In this document: positions 11,524-22,697 of the stretch, piece by piece
Position numbering within the stretch: the first letter of the stretch is position 1
How the letters are laid out: every line of letters starts with the position of its first letter
Assembly: GCA_037074765.1 (NCBI GenBank)
Contig: JBAMDO010000208.1
Coordinates: 1 to 64,000, forward strand
Length of the DNA stretch: 64,000 bases
Direction: 5' to 3'
DNA from: Mansonella perstans
Taxonomy: Eukaryota; Nematoda; Chromadorea; Rhabditida; Onchocercidae
The notes under the pieces: generated by a model
Told to the model about the DNA's origin: nothing
Seen by the model: only the letters and a program-made list of their open reading frames with translations
The model's database searches: none
Program-made: the position numbers and the translations under genes

Positions 11524-14500
11524 TGATTTTATTTGTTTACTATTTGAAACGACAACTACAACGACAACAATTACTATTACTAGTACTTTTATCACAATTA
11601 TCAATTCTGCAACGTAACTTTGACGTATCAGCCCAGTGGATAACAGTCACTGGTAATTTCTTACTTATTGTTAGTGCTTTTTTTTCGTGTAATTCTTCGA
11701 AAATAATATTTAAAACTCTAAAAAATATATTTAAATGGTCGGTAGTGTATTTGAGACTCGGATAAAAATGGTTTAAGAAGTAAAAATAATTGAAGTGGTT
11801 TCTTTTCTTGTTGTTTTTATCCTTGCAAGCATCTCATATTTCCCATTATCCATTGACTAGTGGATCGAATGATTGTTGAATTATGTGGCAATATTTCTAA
11901 ATGAGACAATTATTACTTTGAAGACTGCTTCCGAATTGTTGAATTATGCCAAATAAATGTACTGGATCCTGGGACATAATAATGGTCTTAAAGTAGAAAT
12001 AATTTTTAAAGGTTTTTCATATTATTGTTTTTATCCTTGCAAAGCATTTAACATTTCCCATTACCCGCACTGATGGATTGAATTTACGGTATAATTTGAA
12101 TGGTTAAATTATGACAAACTATATTACTGAATATAATGATAATACTGCTCAACAGAATACGTTAGAATGCTCAGTATGCTCATTTTGTTTATATAGTGTT
12201 ATTTTATAGAATTTTCAATGCGTGTCCCGGGTCATTGTATGGTTGCTTCTGGTATCAATAGTAAGTCGAGAAATTCGCAACGACAATTATTTGATTGTGG
12301 TGGTAGCAATTTACTACTACCACAACAACGTCGATGTATTCCACTTCAGCATTTTCACGATGGGATCGTAGATTGTCCTGATGGAAGTGATGAGTGTACG
12401 TTGGTTAATAATAAGTTTGCTTTGGTGATATGTGATTTTTTAAATGAATTAATTTCGATTTTATCAATAACGGTTAGTTGCTTTAACAAATATTATCGAG
12501 ATCTGATCTACAGGTTATTAGTTAAGAGATTTATTATCATGATCTGATACAACAGATCATTAGCTAAGAAATTTATTATCAAAATCTGGTCGTTGGTTAG
12601 CTAAGAAATTATTTACAGATCTGATCTAAGAGGTTATTAGCTAAGGAATTAATTACGAAAATCTGATTCAATAGGTTACTGGCTAAGAAATTTAAATGAT
12701 ACAATAAAATTTATTATCAACAAAAATTACGAATATGCGATAATTCAGCGGAAAAGAAGTGCAATGTTAAGCGTTTGAAAATTTAATTCTTTCTATAGGG
12801 TCGAAGGTCTCAAACACTCTCTCATCCATTTACACTTTTTCAGTTTGTTTTCCTGGTTACGTCAAATGTGGCGTGTATTGCGTGCTATTACAATATGCAG
12901 CTCAGTGCTTCATTAATCCCAGTATATTTTCTTACTTACTTACTTACTATGTTTTATTGATGTATTTGCTTATTTGTTTATTTACTCACTCTTTTTGCAT
13001 ATTTTTTGTTGATGCCTTGTCATTTTGCTCATTTCAGCTTGTGATAATTCAGCAACATCACCACAATTTTGTGCTGTCATCAGTAAGTATTTCTTTTCAA
13101 TCCTTAATTTCAATTTTAACGAAAATAAAATCCGATTTATTAAAACCCATCTTTTTTCCCGATTTTCCTTAATCTGAATAAAATAATGTATGAGGGAATA
13201 TTGCTTGGAATAGGGTTGTAATGTCATCATAATAAATTTTATAAGTAATTTTTGTGTAGTGATTGTGCTTGAGTACAGTAAATTACAACAAATTAATTTA
13301 TATGAAGTATTACGGTACACGGCAATATATTTTTGAACCAATGACCTAACAATATCCAAAAATTCTTTTGGATTTCATATATAATGACAGTTCCATATGA
13401 TATTAAAAGCAATGAATGAATAAGTCATTTTAAGTTAAAATTTAAGATACGATATCATTAAGATACGATACTATATAAGATACGATATTTGAAGTTAAAA
13501 TTCAAGATAGATATAAACAATCATTTATACTTAGTTAATTGTCAAGGCTTGCATTTATTTATTTATGATATTTCAAATAGATAGATAGACAAAGTTTGAA
13601 GATTTTAGTTGTTGTTTTTTTATAGAGAAAAAATTATGTTCAATTGATGGAACAGTGCCTTGCAAAGGTTATGGTGAATGTGTTATGAGAAAATGGATCG
13701 AAAAAGGTCAAACAAATTGCATCGACAAATCTGATCAAGGTCATTTTCTTTACATGTAAATTTAATTAATTCAATCCTCTCATGCTGTGATCAGCATGGG
13801 AGGATTAAATGATTAACATGATCTTTATTATTTTTTTTTAAATTAACTTAAATTAATATTTGATTTAACCCTAAGAAATTTTAACTTATGTTCGAAATTA
13901 TTGCAATTTTAGGCATTCATTCAATTTTCAGATTCTACTTATATCGCTATATTCGGTATTAAACGTGGTATTAATTCACATCCATTTGCTGGCAATATAA
14001 CTAATAATTTGCATAGTATGATTAACACTGGAAGTTATGTTTCATCTTGGCTTCAATTAGTTTCACCATTGCCGCCAATTTTCAATTGGACAAATGATAA
14101 CGATCATAGTTCTTCTGTTTCGGATCAGTCAACAACAACCAAATTCGTATTTCGAATACCAAGCACAAGCATAAATGAAATAAATCAGACGGTAAATAAC
14201 GGTAAATGATTCGCAAAATATATTCTCCGAAATGCCATTTTATTCTTTCAACACTTTTCAGGATTTTACTACTACAATTAATAGTAACGAAACTGAACAT
14301 AATCCTGATGATGTTACTACTACATATCAATTTCAACTGATCACCACCAGTACAGCTGATTTGTTCACTGCCGATTCCAATGTTGAACTATCGCAACTAT
14401 CATTTACTAACGATCCAACCGATGAAAGTCCAACGCAACAAATTTTAGAAAAATTCTCAAATACTGTCAAAGAAAAATCATCGAACGAATCAGAAATCAC

Positions 14501-17500
14501 AATAAATCAACAATTAAAGAAACAACAGATTGATGAAGGTTTTTTTGCTCTCTCTCTCCCTCTCTCTTCCTCATTCTCTTTCAATTAATTATTAATTAAT
14601 TATACAATATTATCAGTGATGATATTTATCAATTGTAAGTAGATAATTTTTGAGAAATATAGATAACTTGGCTGCTAACACTACCAGTGATATCGCAATT
14701 GGGCCATCATCGGATCAACTGGCTTGCGCACGTTATGAGTACGCTGAAGCACAACGCTTGGTACCAAAGCCATTATGTACCTGCCCACCAGGACAAATGC
14801 CTAGTGGTAATGAATATGCTACATGTAAGAGTATGTATTTAACATTCAATTTTCTAACAAGTTTTTTGAAATTTTAAGAATTTAAAATAATTTAATAAAA
14901 ATTTGTGAAATTCTGATGTATCAGCAACGAAATCGAAATAATCGAAATAATATTTGGCTATATCCATTTCTTATAGTAAATAAAGTTTATTCATCATGTC
15001 ACTGTGGTATCACATGTCACACTGTGAAGGTAACTTGGCTAACATCACTATCACTATTATTGTCTTATTATTGCGGTCAAATACAAATTAATTGTACATT
15101 GCCTCTTAATTTACAAATTAATTATATTAATCCTTTTATTTCACAAATTAATTACATTGATTTCATTATTTTGCTAACTTTTTCTTTTTATCAGTAATTT
15201 TTGTTTATTTCTCAGCAACCACTGTGTCAACATTTGGTGTAGATGTACGTGATATGTGTAATGGTATTGAAACTGCGCTGGAAGAACGATCACGACTTGC
15301 TATTTTGGTGGTTCGTTTTTTTTTTTTTATTAATAGTTTCAAACCTTTCAAATTTTAGTATCATTCATTACTTAATAATTTACATCTCAAGTTTTCTATA
15401 TGTACAAAATAAGCAATAAAAAAAGAGAGAGAGAGGGACAGAGAAAGAGAAAGAGAAAGAACACTAATTAAAATTAAATCGTTTTAGTTGAATCGTACTC
15501 GATTACCATATCAGGCTTGTGTTCGACGTGATGGTAATCCGGTTATGGTGCAACTAGATTGCTCCCAATGTACAGTTACGGAATTTGATGAAGCTTTCAA
15601 ACGAAATTCCAATGATCATTATATACCTCTACGTATAATGGGTAAGTTAGTAATCATACTCTCCTATAATATCTACTATTTTCCCAAATTTTTATTTCTC
15701 ACTCGCTTAAGTTTCATTGCAAAATTTAATCATAATTTCCTCGAACATTCTCCTTCCTTCTCAAGTTCTTCAATTTATAATGAAATTAGCATTTTCAGGA
15801 TTTCAGGATGATGATTCCTGAAATGATTGTTGATATCATACTTGTAATGCTAAAAAAAAAAAAAATATTTGCAGAGCTTACTTTTGGTGCTTGCTTAACA
15901 TCAGCATTGAATGATTGTGATCCAGAACATGCTGATTGTTTAGTTAGTGGTCCACGTTATGAATGTCGATGTCATGATGGTTGGAATGATACCTCAAAAG
16001 AATTTGGACAAGCAGAAGGAAGACGATGTGAACAATTGATTTTGCTTGCTGATGGGTAAAAAAATGTTATAGCTTTTTTTTTTCTAAACTAATTAAGAAT
16101 TAATGATCTATTAATTACTGATTGATTAGTTTTGTTTTGCAAATTACTGTATTTGCAGATGTATTGTATTTCTTGGTTACTGTTTATTATGGTGGCTTCT
16201 TTTATTTGGTCTCATACTCTTTTTGATAATACTATTGCTATGTTGGCTAAGCAACAAATTGCATGCACTGTGTTGGAAGCGAAGAACAGAAAATATTGTA
16301 GAAGAACAGGTATTACTAAAATTGTTTTTTAATTAATTAATTATTTTTTCACTCAGCTATTCACTCTTTACTGTTCTGTTTTATAGGATCATTTGGTTAT
16401 TTCGGAGGTTGGTTCCGTCAAAAATAGCAATCCTAATTTGGCTACTATCGAATCAATCAAAATGAATCAGATTACAAACTCCAGCATAGCAAATGATCAA
16501 AAAGCACTAACAACTGTTGATAAAAAATTTGTTTCAAATTCTCTTCCATGCGAAGCTCAAAATAGCCGCACGGCAAAGGAGAAAGTTTTCATCAAGCAAC
16601 AAAGTGTCAAATCGTTAGATGATGAGTGGAAGAAAGATGATGAAGCCAAGACAAATGATGACGAAAAACAGCAAGAAATGCAATTAGAATCATTGGAAGA
16701 AAGTCTGGATGAAATAAAACGTTAGTTGCATACCAAATTCCTAACACCTAGTTTTTATGGATATCAGTTTAAAGTTTCCACAGCTAAGATATTGATCAGG
16801 TTAGTTAGATTCAATTAGGAAATACTATACTGTGAGAAAAAGTAATATCGATGCATAATAAGCAAATTTTATGGCTCATTATTTGTTCACTTCCAAGGTA
16901 ATTAAATCAACCATACATCAAGAAAAATAATTCGGAAACTAATCGAGTGGTTGGGAAAAATAATCGGCAAACTAACCGAGTGGTCGAGGAAAATAATCGG
17001 GAAACTAATTCGAGTAATCGAGATAAATAATCGGGAAACTAATTCGAGTAATCGAGATAAATAATCGGGAAACTAATCGCGTGACAAGAAAAATGGGGAA
17101 TTAATCAAGTAAATCGGGAAAAATAATAGGGAAACTAATCGAGTAATTGGGAAAAATAAGTTTAATCACTCAGCTAATATAATCCAATGTTGATTGATTA
17201 TATAAAAACTTTGTTTCCAAAAAATTTTGATGGAAAAAATCCGAAAAGATTTTTCAACAAAGATTTTTTTAAATTGATAAATTTCAGAAATACGATCTCA
17301 TATTCATCTAGATAATTCTATCATGTTCTATTTTTGCAGCTGAAACAGATGAAATATCTTTCAATGATATGACTAAAGCTGCTGATACATCCGTATCATT
17401 AACAAAGAAAATGAAGAAAAATACATCAGAAGAAGAGAAAGAATCGAACGAATTATCATTGAAATCTGAGAATACAACTACTATGATAGTATCTGCTGTA

Positions 17501-17611
17501 TCGCAAAAAAGCACCGAAAAGTTGCTAAAAGATGAGAAAGTGATGAAAAATTTTGAGAATAACAAATCAATAAAATCAAATTCAAAAGTGATAATGGTAA
17601 AAGAGAATTGA
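11523..17611 (+). CDS. Single-pass membrane protein with LDL-receptor A and EGF-like modules
   Basis: Exons: 11523-11652, 12210-12395, 12844-12921, 13038-13082, 13626-13739, 13932-14191, 14262-14538, 14663-14824, 15216-15307 (or 15310), 15488-15641, 15875-16055, 16159-16309, 16387-16720 and 17340-17611, about 811 residues. An N-terminal hydrophobic stretch (LLLLVLLSQLSIL) looks like a signal sequence. An LDLa-type module ends DCPDGSDE (residues about 75-105), followed by CFPGYVKCG and a second Cys-rich part (CKGYGEC..NCIDKSDQ). A Ser/Thr/Asn-rich stretch with many N-glycosylation sequons comes next, then a conserved block and an EGF-like module (CRCHDGWND..RRCEQ). Exon 12, read in the spliced frame, encodes one transmembrane helix (FGLILFLIILLLCW) followed by WKRRTEN. 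The tail of about 215 residues is acidic and lysine-rich, probably disordered and cytoplasmic. Role inferred: receptor or adhesion protein. I do not recognise an orthologue by name. Confidence 0.8.
12498..12710. repeat. Intronic minisatellite, about 5 units of roughly 43 bases
   Basis: Units share GATCTGATxxAxAGGTTATTAGCTAAG followed by AAATTTATTATCA, with indels. They lie in intron 2 of the LDLa/EGF gene. Confidence 0.7.
13436..13512. repeat. Short tandem array of AAGATACGATA units
   Basis: AAGATACGATA recurs at irregular spacing of about 18-22 bases in intron 4 of the LDLa/EGF gene, followed by a related AAGATAGATA. Confidence 0.6.
13773..13806. repeat. Intronic hairpin, 15-bp arms, 4-base loop
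   Basis: AATCCTCTCATGCTG and CAGCATGGGAGGATT are complementary apart from one G-U pair and are separated by TGAT. The hairpin starts 33 bases after a splice donor of the LDLa/EGF gene. Confidence 0.75.
16921..17160. repeat. Intronic minisatellite, about 7-8 units of roughly 33-36 bases
   Basis: Units follow the pattern AAATAATCGGGAAACTAATCGAGTAATCGAG, in the last intron of the LDLa/EGF gene. Two neighbouring units around 16995-17065 are almost identical. Confidence 0.8.
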
Positions 17612-17714
17612 TTTGGGGGAAAAGAAAAAAAGAAAAAAACACTGACTTATTAGCTTTTTTGTATGAAATGTATATTTTGGTAATTTTGTGAAAATTAACT
17701 GCTTGCTGATAACT

Positions 17715-17721
17715 TATTAAA
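17715..17721 (+). terminator. Candidate poly(A) signal (ATTAAA) of the upstream operon gene
   Basis: A variant poly(A) hexamer lies about 105 bases after the LDLa/EGF stop codon and about 85 bases before the next gene's acceptor. This position suits 3' end formation inside an operon. Confidence 0.35.
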
Positions 17722-17797
17722 ATTATTGCAATATTTATTGAGATTGATTCAATTGAGATTAAATGAACAAATGAACAAACAACTATTCCTTTTTTTC

Positions 17798-17805
17798 TTT
17801 TACAG
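17798..17805 (+). promoter_or_regulatory. Trans-splice acceptor of the downstream gene (TTTTACAG)
   Basis: A pyrimidine-rich acceptor lies about 20 bases upstream of the ATG at 17826, with no upstream exon of that gene. A very short leader after a strong acceptor is the usual look of a trans-spliced nematode mRNA. Whether SL1 or SL2 is used cannot be told. Confidence 0.55.
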
Positions 17806-17825
17806 TGAACTAATAAAATTGCAGA

Positions 17826-20800
17826 ATGTCAGTCAGTCATTATCGGAAACATCACTACGTACAATGTGGGAATTATTTAAGCAGGGCACGTGGAAACAAT
17901 CGTCCAGGCCTAGTTGTTAGTTCATTTACTTGGTGCAAATTAGGTAAAACTGGCTAAGAGAAATAAATCTTTTTTAATCAATTTCAAATTTATCATTTTT
18001 ATTTCCAAATTATAATCCGTTGTGAATCGTATTGGAAAAATATTACAATAAAGGCTAAAAAATATTTAAAAATACAATTTCATATTTTCAATTAGAAAAT
18101 ATACTGATTTACCATCGTTTTTCTTTAGATTCAATTATTTAAAAAGGAAAAAAAAAAACTTTGATTGAATTTAAATGTTACTACTCTAATGTGTAGAAGA
18201 TTGCTTCTGTCGTTTGTTTCAAATTTATTTTGTCATTTTAAAAAAAATAAAAAAACGAAAAAACTTCTACATTTGAACAATAACAAAACTTTTACATAAT
18301 TATCAAAGAAGCACAATTTAAGAACTTTGATCAGACCTATTCTTTCTTTTTAAAAATAAAAATTTTTTGTAAATTTCCTTTGGAGCTGTCAAATCTTCAA
18401 CGTCATCCCTGGATCGTCTTGTCGATGTATTCTTGTGCCGAAAGAGAAGCAAGAAAATTCATCCTGATGTTTCTACAACATCGAACAGCATGGAGTATCC
18501 GTTAGATACTGTTAAAATAATTGATCATCGAGTCGATGCCATTCCTCAATTACCAAATTCTACTTTGACAACAGTTATCACTTACTGCAATGCTACCACT
18601 GCAATAGCACCAATAATAACAACAGTTACTAATGATACTATTAGTAACAGTATGGTGCAGTTGCCTGGTGAAGTCACTGATGAAGCACCAATACAAACGC
18701 AGGTACTGGAACAGGAGATTGTAACTGAAACAAAAACACTAACCACTCGCAGTACTATACTGTCAGTACCGAAAGAGATACCACTATCATTAAAAACTGC
18801 AGCAACACAACAGCCTAATCCTATCACTTCTACTGACATGACTAACCGATCAGAATTCGTTCAGCATCAACAACCGGCATCAGGTGCAGTAGCATTGAAT
18901 GCTGCAAATGAAATACCTCAACAAAATGATTCAATCGATGCTGCAACTATAGTTGCAACCTCAACTACTGCTGCATTGCGGCATTTTACTGTAGCGAAAA
19001 ATGCAATTGTTGATCAAGATCAACAACCATCAACAATCATACAAATCGGAAATGATGTAAAAGGTATTCGAACAATAAATATTTGATTTGCACTGGTAAT
19101 ATAAACCAGCTTCAGCCACAATTTATCGTTGTATTTCAGAACAAATGAAAGTTACCAAACCGTCTACCACTACCACTGTCGCCGGTTCAGATACACAATT
19201 GAAACGACAGACCGGCATAACGGAACCTAATTCCAGTGAAGTTTGTAAAACACAATCTGAGGATGGTAAACAAATTACGATAATACAATATGATGATGCA
19301 GAAGAAAAACCGTCACAAATAGCAAATGAAATGAAGGATGCATTAAAAGAGGTTGCAAAGATGGCAAATATCAACATTTGCTTCTTCTTACTTTTATTGC
19401 GATGCAAAAAATTTGTGTTGAAAAACAAATTTCTTCCCATAATATTATTTCCCAAAAAAATCAATAATTATTTGAAGATAACTTCACCGAAATTACCAAC
19501 GAAACGGCTTACTGAGGAGCAAAGAAAGAAACTAAATATATCTTGTGGACACTTGCATATTCATGGTGATGACAAAATGAGTAGAAAAGGTAAGTTATAA
19601 TGGCTGCGAAAAGAATTAACTCTTTTCCCTTGCTCATCATGTTTACTATAACAAAGTTACAGTAGCTATTTATGGATTGACTGCAAAATGAAAGAAAATA
19701 AGTAAAATAAATCAACTATTGTAGAAGATGGTTTTATTCGACAATTACTAACTACAACAAAACATGAATCTCGTCGAAAGCTTTCAAGCATCAAAGAAAA
19801 AAGCATCGATATGTTGAGTGTTAAAGACCAGCTAATATCAACCGCAAGTAGTATTAGTTGTCCAACAACTACCCGTATAAATAAAGGTTTGATTCTTGTA
19901 CGATTACTACGGCAATAATCTCTTCCACAATTATCGGAAATTTCAATGAAAATCTGAAGGGATTTTTTCCTTCAATTAATCAGTGGAAATTGCTTATGGA
20001 GATAGATCTTTGCAGATCATAGACAAGTATCGGATAGATTGCAAAGATACCGGGGTAGTGCTTCCGGGACATGGAGTGGTTCTTACGCAGATCTAACTGC
20101 GAAAATTCAATCATTGAACGAACAGCAAACTAATGTCAGTGATAGCGCAAAAACCATTATCAGTATTGGCGATAGTACAATGCAAAGTAGCGACAGTAAG
20201 CCCCTCTTATTTCATGAATCAATAAGGACGCAATTAGTGAATGAACAAACTTATTTATAGGATCTGCAAGGCTAGAAAGAAAATCAGAGCAGAACCAGAC
20301 CAGTATTAAAATGAAACACAGAAGAGATGATAGTTGCCGTCATCGCTCGACTTCTACTGCTGGTTCACAACGATCTTGCATTTCTTTACCGTTGAGAAAC
20401 GGTTAGTACATTCGATGAATAAATGAGAATGAGATAGGTACGGAAAGAATGTCGTAATTTTCAAGAGAAATGCAACTGATGATTGACATTTAAATATTGG
20501 TCGATTTGTATATTTTCTACCTTTTCTTCATCCTTCATTGCTACAATTGACATATGACAAATAACTAATCAAAATTGAGCATTCATTTTGCCTATCTTAC
20601 AGATATTAATAATACTATTTTAGATAATCCAAATCGCCTTATTCCACTGCAATCTGCTTTTCCACATAGCTATCAATCGCGGAAATGGCTTCAATCATCT
20701 TCTCATCTTAAGGACGAGCATGCTAAAAGTTCACGGTTAAGGAGAGAAAATATTACCAGGTATCAACAAGATGACTGGAATTTACATGATACTATGGTGC

Positions 20801-20943
20801 CTACATCACATTCAGCACGATTGCATACTCGTTTACCATTTGCGAAAGCATTGCGGAACAGCAGTAACATAAAGTGGACACCAAATGCTAGCGAAGATGA
20901 AAGTAGACCAGCAAAAGAACAGTTGTGGTGGAATGCACATTAA
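17826..20943 (+). CDS. Unrecognised Ser/Thr/Gln-rich protein, second gene of a probable operon
   Basis: Exons: 17826-17943, 18386-19063, 19140-19589, 19725-19886, 20016-20195, 20261-20401 and 20603-20943, giving about 689 residues. Every intron is phase 1. The start is the ATG at 17826: it opens a frame starting MSVSHYRKHHYVQCGN that runs to a GTAAAA donor and joins exon 2 in phase. Residues about 40-270 are rich in Thr, Ser, Val and Ile and look disordered. Exon 3 contains a hydrophobic run (ICFFLLLL) followed by basic residues. The remainder is Ser/Arg/Lys-rich with SRRKLSSIKEKS and RHRSTSTAGSQRS, plausible phosphorylation targets. No known domain was recognised and no enzyme motif is seen. 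The hydrophobic run may be a membrane segment or an undetected intron. The stop is followed by AAATAAA about 25 bases on. Confidence 0.7.
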
Positions 20944-21149
20944 AAAATCCACTAATTGCCTTTTTAAATAAATTTAATTAGTGCTTTCATGTCAGGGAGA
21001 TTATTTCTCATAAAATTATTCATCTCTGCATAAAATTATTTATTCATAAAATTATTCATATTTGTTAAGGATTACTAATTGAATTATATTTGTATTAATA
21101 AATTAATTGTAATATTAATTTTAAAACAGCATAGAAATGAAAAATAATC

Positions 21150-21180
<31 letters not shown>

Positions 21181-22697
21181 CAAAAAGCTATGATAAGAAA
21201 ATGAGACATAAAATATTCGTTACTATAGCAGCCAATAATAAATAATCCATACATAGACAAATAACGGAAAAAAAAAAACTGCAATTGAACTAATAGCACA
21301 TGAATAATTACACTAATCATTATTACTCAGGAAAAGAAGAATCCTGTTGGAAAGTTAAATAATCAATTAATATTTATGAAATTAATGAATAAACAATCAA
21401 TTTGCATGAATTATAACCAACTTCAAAAAGTATGCTGCTCCAGACAATAATATTGCGCATGAAATTTCATCCGTTATTAAGTCATGCGGAACGGGTATAC
21501 CGGACATTCAGATGGAATAAATGAAACATTCCTATTTGAAATTTCTGATACGTTCAAATAAATGTTCAATCAATTTCAATAAACATTAATCTTCCGATTG
21601 AAAATTTAACTTCAACAAGTTTGCTGCTAATTACCCTGTAAAGTGGTATTGTTTTCTTTTACATGTACAAGTAAATAAAATTAAAATTCATGGAAACTTA
21701 AAGCAAATTTCAGAAAGCACTATTTTAGTGCTAATTATTTCAAATAAATGAAATGATGAAGCATCACGTTCCGGAACACTGAACTGAACGAAATCAATCT
21801 TCGATTGTTAAATTTTTCCAAAATTACTCTTAAAGACAAATATCCTGAATACTTGAAGAATGTATTCTTTATTGAAAATTATATTATAAAAGTAATTTTT
21901 CGACTAGCTTTGACTATTCACAAGAAATTTCTATAATCTATATTTTTCTTCTTTTCGGTCTTATTCCGGATACTTAAACATTCCGGATGTTGAAAAACAA
22001 TAATAAAGCTTTATCTTTCATAGCTCATTCACTAATTAATATTCATAAGAAATAAAATTCAAAATTACTTAGTAAAATGTTTGTTTATGTTTTCCTAAAT
22101 AAATTTATCGATATCAGAGGATTGTTCTTTCTCATTCTTTCTCTATAACATACTCTATATTGTCTCCAATATCTCTGAAACGTAACAGAAGTTAGAAGGT
22201 CAGAAACACCTGTATATATTTAATTAAAAGTATTGGAACACCTGTATATATTTCTTCCTCTTCTATTCCTAGATGAAGCTCTTCTATTTCTCGGTGTAAT
22301 TTATGCATTGTTTAGGCTTTTGTAATAATGACGTGTTCTTAGCATCGTTCACTATTTGCGTGTATAAAACGTACGTGAATGTGTAATGTGAATGTAAATA
22401 TAGAATATGTACAACATTATTTACATCTTTATACATGAAATTATTTATATTTTGTAAATATATATAAATTTTTTTTCTACTGATATAAATAATGAAAGAT
22501 TGTTAAGTTATCAATTGATAAATTTAAACTTTTTACACTTATCAAAATTTTTACTTGTTATATAATCATGATTGATGTTTTTTTTTTTTTTTTTTTTTTT
22601 TCAGATTTAATACTTTTTAGGCAGTTTTTTTTTTTCAATTTTTTTAAAAAAATTTAAATTTAGATTTCTTTTTTGGATATACTGTGGGAGCTATAAG
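20944..22697. other. Intergenic, no gene seen
   Basis: AT-rich spacer with an A-run (about 21150-21178) and T-runs. A direct repeat AACACCTGTATATATTT occurs twice near 22205-22250. The end should hold the ile-2 promoter. Confidence 0.6.
22583..22604 (+). promoter_or_regulatory. Candidate trans-splice or 5'UTR acceptor of ile-2 (T-run + CAG)
   Basis: A long T-run ending TTTCAG lies 94 bases before the ile-2 ATG. It would define a short leader. A 5'UTR intron is an alternative. Confidence 0.35.

Noticed and set aside
12982..13359. 125-codon minus-strand frame
   Set aside because: It overlaps an LDLa/EGF exon and introns on the plus strand and shows no domain or compositional support.
14980..15028. 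Cys-rich stretch (SSCHCGITCHTVK) between LDLa/EGF exons
   Set aside because: It ends in a good donor but the phase does not match the following exon, and the upstream acceptor is poor.
17726..17920. Frame ending WKQSSRPSC as an alternative last exon of the LDLa/EGF gene
   Set aside because: The same bases open from ATG 17826 in another frame, reach a GTAAAA donor and continue in phase through seven exons. That is a better explanation.
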